DNA of 64,000 nucleotides, from positions 42,882 to 106,881 of the forward strand of contig CALXTL010000002.1 of the NCBI GenBank assembly GCA_944391445.1. Reading direction: 5' to 3'. The stretch is from an uncultured Alphaproteobacteria bacterium. GTDB lineage: Bacteria > Pseudomonadota > Alphaproteobacteria > RF32 > CAG-239. Below are positions 61,813 through 64,000 of the stretch, in pieces. Below the pieces are notes generated by a model. That model searched no databases. It had not been told where the DNA came from and worked only from the letters and a program-made list of their open reading frames with translations. The first letter of the stretch is position 1, and the number at the start of each line of letters is the position of its first letter. The translations under genes and the position numbers were made by a program.

Positions 61813-62892
61813 ATGAGAGTTTTGATCGGAATGAGCGGCGGAGTTGATTCATCTGTAGCGGCTTTGCTGCTGAAGCAAGCCGGGCATGAAGTCATCGGTG
61901 CCACGATGACAATCTGGGATGAAGTTGTCCGCAATCTGGCGCCAAAAGGCAAAGATGCCTGTTTTGGCCCCAAAGAACTCACAGAAATTCCTGAAACCCG
62001 CAAAATTTGCGAAAAAATCGGCATTCCGTATTATGTTTTTGATTGTCGTGAAGAATACAAAAAACTTGTTTTAACCAACTTTCGCGAAGAATATCTCAAC
62101 GGCCGCACACCAAATCCATGCATTTGGTGCAACTCAATGATAAAATTTGAAGCATTGCCGCGCACCGCCAAAGCCCAAGGATTAGAGTTTGACAAATTCG
62201 CCACCGGACATTATGCCCGGTTGGATTTCAACCCGGACAGCGGGCGCTATTTTTTGCGCACGGCCGCGGATCTTTCCAAAGATCAATCTTACTTCATCTA
62301 CCGTCTTTCACAGGAACAACTGGCCAAAATCATGCTGCCGCTCGGAGAATACGACAAAAGAGAAATCCGAGAGATAGCCAAACAAGCCGGCCTCAAAGTC
62401 TATGATAAACCGGACAGTCAGGACTTTTATGCCGGGGATTATAACGACCTGCTGGAAACCAAAGCCCGCCCGGGAAATTTCGTTGACACGGCGGGGCGGA
62501 TTCTTGGTCGGCATAAAGGCATTTGGAACTATACGATCGGCCAGCGCCGCGGACTAGGCATATCATCCGAACGACCGCTGTATGTCATCGGCGTTGACAA
62601 ACAGCGTAATGAAGTCATCCTCGGCCATGAAGAAGAAACCGGCCGCCGGATTTTAACAGCCGTGCAATGTGTTTGGATGGACATTACGCTTGATGACACT
62701 CCCTTTAAAGCCGAAGCAAAAGTACGCTCCTCGCAAAAACCCGCACCAGTCACTGTTTTTCCGTTGACCGGAGATTCTGTCCGAATTGAATTTGCCGCAC
62801 CGCAAAAAGCGTTAGCACCCGGACAATCTGTCGTTTTGTATCGTGAAGATATCGTACTGGGCGGCGGCATTATTGACGAAGTTTCAAAATAA
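61813..62892 (+). CDS. mnmA: tRNA 2-thiouridylase MnmA, variant lacking the second catalytic Cys
   Basis: MnmA activates U34 of tRNA with ATP and inserts sulfur. The 359-residue protein has the PP-loop GMSGGVDSSVAALLL and the Cys motif NPCIWCNSMIKF (Cys103 and Cys106). The second catalytic cysteine, Cys199 of E. coli MnmA, normally lies in a segment like DSxxICFI. Here the segment reads DSQDFYAGDY and has none. Extra cysteines occur near the N-terminus (KDACFGP, RKICEK, VFDCREE). Otherwise complete, with IWNYTIGQRRGLGI and a C-terminal beta barrel. Probably a distinct MnmA subclass. Confidence 0.9.
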   Translation: MRVLIGMSGGVDSSVAALLLKQAGHEVIGATMTIWDEVVRNLAPKGKDACFGPKELTEIPETRKICEKIGIPYYVFDCREEYKKLVLTNFREEYLNGRTPNPCIWCNSMIKFEALPRTAKAQGLEFDKFATGHYARLDFNPDSGRYFLRTAADLSKDQSYFIYRLSQEQLAKIMLPLGEYDKREIREIAKQAGLKVYDKPDSQDFYAGDYNDLLETKARPGNFVDTAGRILGRHKGIWNYTIGQRRGLGISSERPLYVIGVDKQRNEVILGHEEETGRRILTAVQCVWMDITLDDTPFKAEAKVRSSQKPAPVTVFPLTGDSVRIEFAAPQKALAPGQSVVLYREDIVLGGGIIDEVSK

Positions 62893-62904
62893 TTCTGCTT
62901 TTTA

Positions 62905-62933
62905 TTTACTAAAAACTTTTTTGATGCTATAAT
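62905..62933 (+). promoter_or_regulatory. Promoter of the last gene
   Basis: TTTACT (62905-62910) is followed after 17 bases by a perfect TATAAT (62928-62933). The start codon is about 85 bases downstream of the expected transcription start, leaving a leader in which I see no clear fold. It makes the 63.0-kb gene an independent transcript. Confidence 0.6.
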
Positions 62934-63022
62934 AAAAGCTGTGGATGAAGATTAACTTTATCTTAATTTTCCTAAAATAACATGGACTATTAAGGGGTTA
63001 TCTCGTTTTAGGAGGCAAAACC

Positions 63023-63886
63023 ATGAGCAGCAGCATTTCCGGCGTAACCAACAGAGACGAATACGGCAAGTACAGCTGGGAAAAGACCGTTGTTGACGTC
63101 AACAACATTGACGAAAGCTTTGCCAATGCGCGTGATCTTGGCTACACGCGTTTGAACTACGCCCGTGTCACTGCCGTGGCCAGCATTGACAAATACAATA
63201 CCGTTGATTTTTATAAAATTCAGGTTCAATCCAACGGCAATCTGACCATCAGCCTCCGCAACACCGATTCTGACAATGAAAATGTTCTGGATCTTTCCGA
63301 ATATGAAGAATATCTTGACAATCTCAAGAAACAGCTTGATCCCGAAGGCTGGCAGGAAGAACAGGACAAAAAGAATGAAGAACTTGAAAATCAAAATGTT
63401 CTGGACCCCTTAGCACCGGGAATGTCGTTAAAAATATATTCCACCAAAAACGGCCGCCAGGTTCTCATTGCCGACAGCACGGCTGACCGTGATAGTAAAG
63501 AATATCAAACGCTGAAAGAAATTGTTACGGGAGAATACAAAGCTGCCAAAGGCGACTACTATATTGAAGTCGGCACAACTAATGAAATAGAAGACAATAG
63601 CGAAACGCATCCTTATGCGCTGCAAGTTATCCAAGGAACAGACTATAAACACGACTATATAATGACGCAGCAATTGTCTGAAGACAGTCAAAATAAAAAA
63701 ATTTCGACCGAACCGTCTGAAACACTTAATTCCACAACCGGAATTTCTGCGGCCTATGCCGCGCAAATTCAGGCACAGCGCTACAGCGTCACGGCGACCA
63801 TGCTTTCAAACGGCTATTTAAATTTTGCCCAGATGACTTCCGGCAAGACCGACCCGGCCAAAGCTCTGTTTTCCTCTCTTCTCTAA
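63023..63886 (+). CDS. Acidic protein of unknown function with beta-rich domain
   Basis: I do not recognise a family with confidence. The 287-residue protein begins MSSSISGVTNRDEYGKYSW behind a strong GGAGG. It has no classical signal peptide. Residues 45-85 (VDFYKIQVQSNGNLTISLRN) and 160-205 (YYIEVGTT) resemble the strand pattern of bacterial pre-peptidase C-terminal domains, split by an acidic helical insert (about 90-130). The C-terminus is Ser/Thr/Ala-rich (YAAQIQAQRYSVTATMLSNGYL). Leaderless and acidic, it could be a type I or flagellar-type secreted protein, but that is speculation. It has its own promoter and terminator. Confidence 0.75.
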   Translation: MSSSISGVTNRDEYGKYSWEKTVVDVNNIDESFANARDLGYTRLNYARVTAVASIDKYNTVDFYKIQVQSNGNLTISLRNTDSDNENVLDLSEYEEYLDNLKKQLDPEGWQEEQDKKNEELENQNVLDPLAPGMSLKIYSTKNGRQVLIADSTADRDSKEYQTLKEIVTGEYKAAKGDYYIEVGTTNEIEDNSETHPYALQVIQGTDYKHDYIMTQQLSEDSQNKKISTEPSETLNSTTGISAAYAAQIQAQRYSVTATMLSNGYLNFAQMTSGKTDPAKALFSSLL

Positions 63887-63948
63887 GAACTCGGATTTCT
63901 CCTCGTGAAAACAAGCCTTTGGCGACGTTTGAGCGGATTCATCCGACA

Positions 63949-63978
63949 AAAAACGCCCAGAACAATCCGGGCGTTTTT
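63949..63978. terminator. Bidirectional intrinsic terminator near right edge
   Basis: AAAAACGCCC pairs with GGGCGTTTTT around a 10-base loop. It ends the rightward transcript of the 63.0-kb gene and could also end a leftward transcript entering from the right edge. Confidence 0.85.
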
Positions 63979-63986
63979 AATTAAAA

Positions 63987-64000
63987 TGGCGGATGAGGAG
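63987..64000 (-). tRNA. Possible 3' end of a tRNA (serine-like), cut by window edge
   Basis: Read on the minus strand the last 14 bases end in CATCCGCCA: a possible acceptor strand, G as discriminator base and an encoded CCA, immediately before a terminator. A G discriminator would fit tRNA-Ser. Only 14 bases are visible, so this is a guess from pattern and position. Confidence 0.25.

Noticed and set aside
1..64000. CRISPR arrays, insertion sequences, prophage or rRNA operons
   Set aside because: No regularly spaced direct repeats, transposase genes, phage structural genes or rRNA-like sequence were seen.

Overview
The window (about 45-50% GC by eye, with AT-rich spacers) looks like the chromosome of an anaerobic, fermentative alphaproteobacterium. 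Alphaproteobacterial marks include the leuS-lptE-holA order, AddAB of the alphaproteobacterial type followed by trxA, a Mic60/mitofilin-like protein beside tsaD, a GapR-type DUF2312 protein, a three-gene (Rhodospirillum-type) transhydrogenase and the miaB-phoH-ybeY-corC-lnt-XRE cluster. Anaerobic marks include a trimeric [FeFe]-hydrogenase and several ferredoxin-type proteins. A Gram-negative envelope is shown by LptD, LptE, one LptF/G, SurA and Lnt. A gut or animal-associated member of the uncultured alphaproteobacteria is my best guess, not a demonstrated identity.

Layout. 1-1139: cysteine-rich exported protein running off the left edge. 1.3-6.2 kb: DMT-like permease, then holA, lptE, leuS on the minus strand. 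6.4-11.1 kb: rsmB, a ketopantoate-reductase-like protein, and a membrane protein/TPR protein pair. 11.1-19.1 kb (minus): rph-rdgB-addB-addA-trxA. 19.3-22.0 kb: glycogen-synthase-like gene and grpE, divergent from a palindromic promoter region. 22.1-26.1 kb (minus): hydrogenase genes in transcription order C, B, A. 26.3-31.5 kb: lptF/G-lptD-surA-ksgA. 31.6-32.1 kb: unknown two-repeat protein with unusual codon use. 32.3-41.3 kb: DedA protein, nth, tsaD, mic60, CBS protein, aroK, a 44-residue membrane protein, xerD, folD, DUF167, YggT, an unknown protein and a TerB-like protein. 41.5-47.4 kb: miaB, phoH, ybeY, corC, lnt, XRE regulator. 47.4-52.1 kb (minus): ogt, flavodoxin, Tat-signal aldo/keto reductase, tatC, tatA and a polyferredoxin with an internal Tat signal, served by two near-identical MerR-type promoters. 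52.2-58.3 kb: CPA2 antiporter, pntB/pntAB/pntAA, paired chromate-transporter halves, gapR. 58.5-62.9 kb: pyk, metK, trmB, mnmA. 63.0-63.9 kb: unknown protein with its own promoter; a possible tRNA 3' end touches the right edge.

How the parts work together. The hydrogenase (NADH to H2), the transhydrogenase (NADH/NADPH balance) and pyruvate kinase fit fermentative redox balancing. The most striking unit is 47.4-52.1 kb: two co-directional operons, each preceded by a TTGACT/TATxxT promoter with a 19-bp spacer holding the same inverted repeat. They encode a minimal Tat translocase together with a Tat-dependent aldo/keto reductase and a NapH-NapG-like ferredoxin fusion. The unit sits inside a 12.5-kb block that separates lnt-XRE from metK-trmB, genes that are usually close together in alphaproteobacteria.

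No gene-free stretch exceeds about 210 bases. I saw no CRISPR array, insertion sequence, prophage or rRNA operon.
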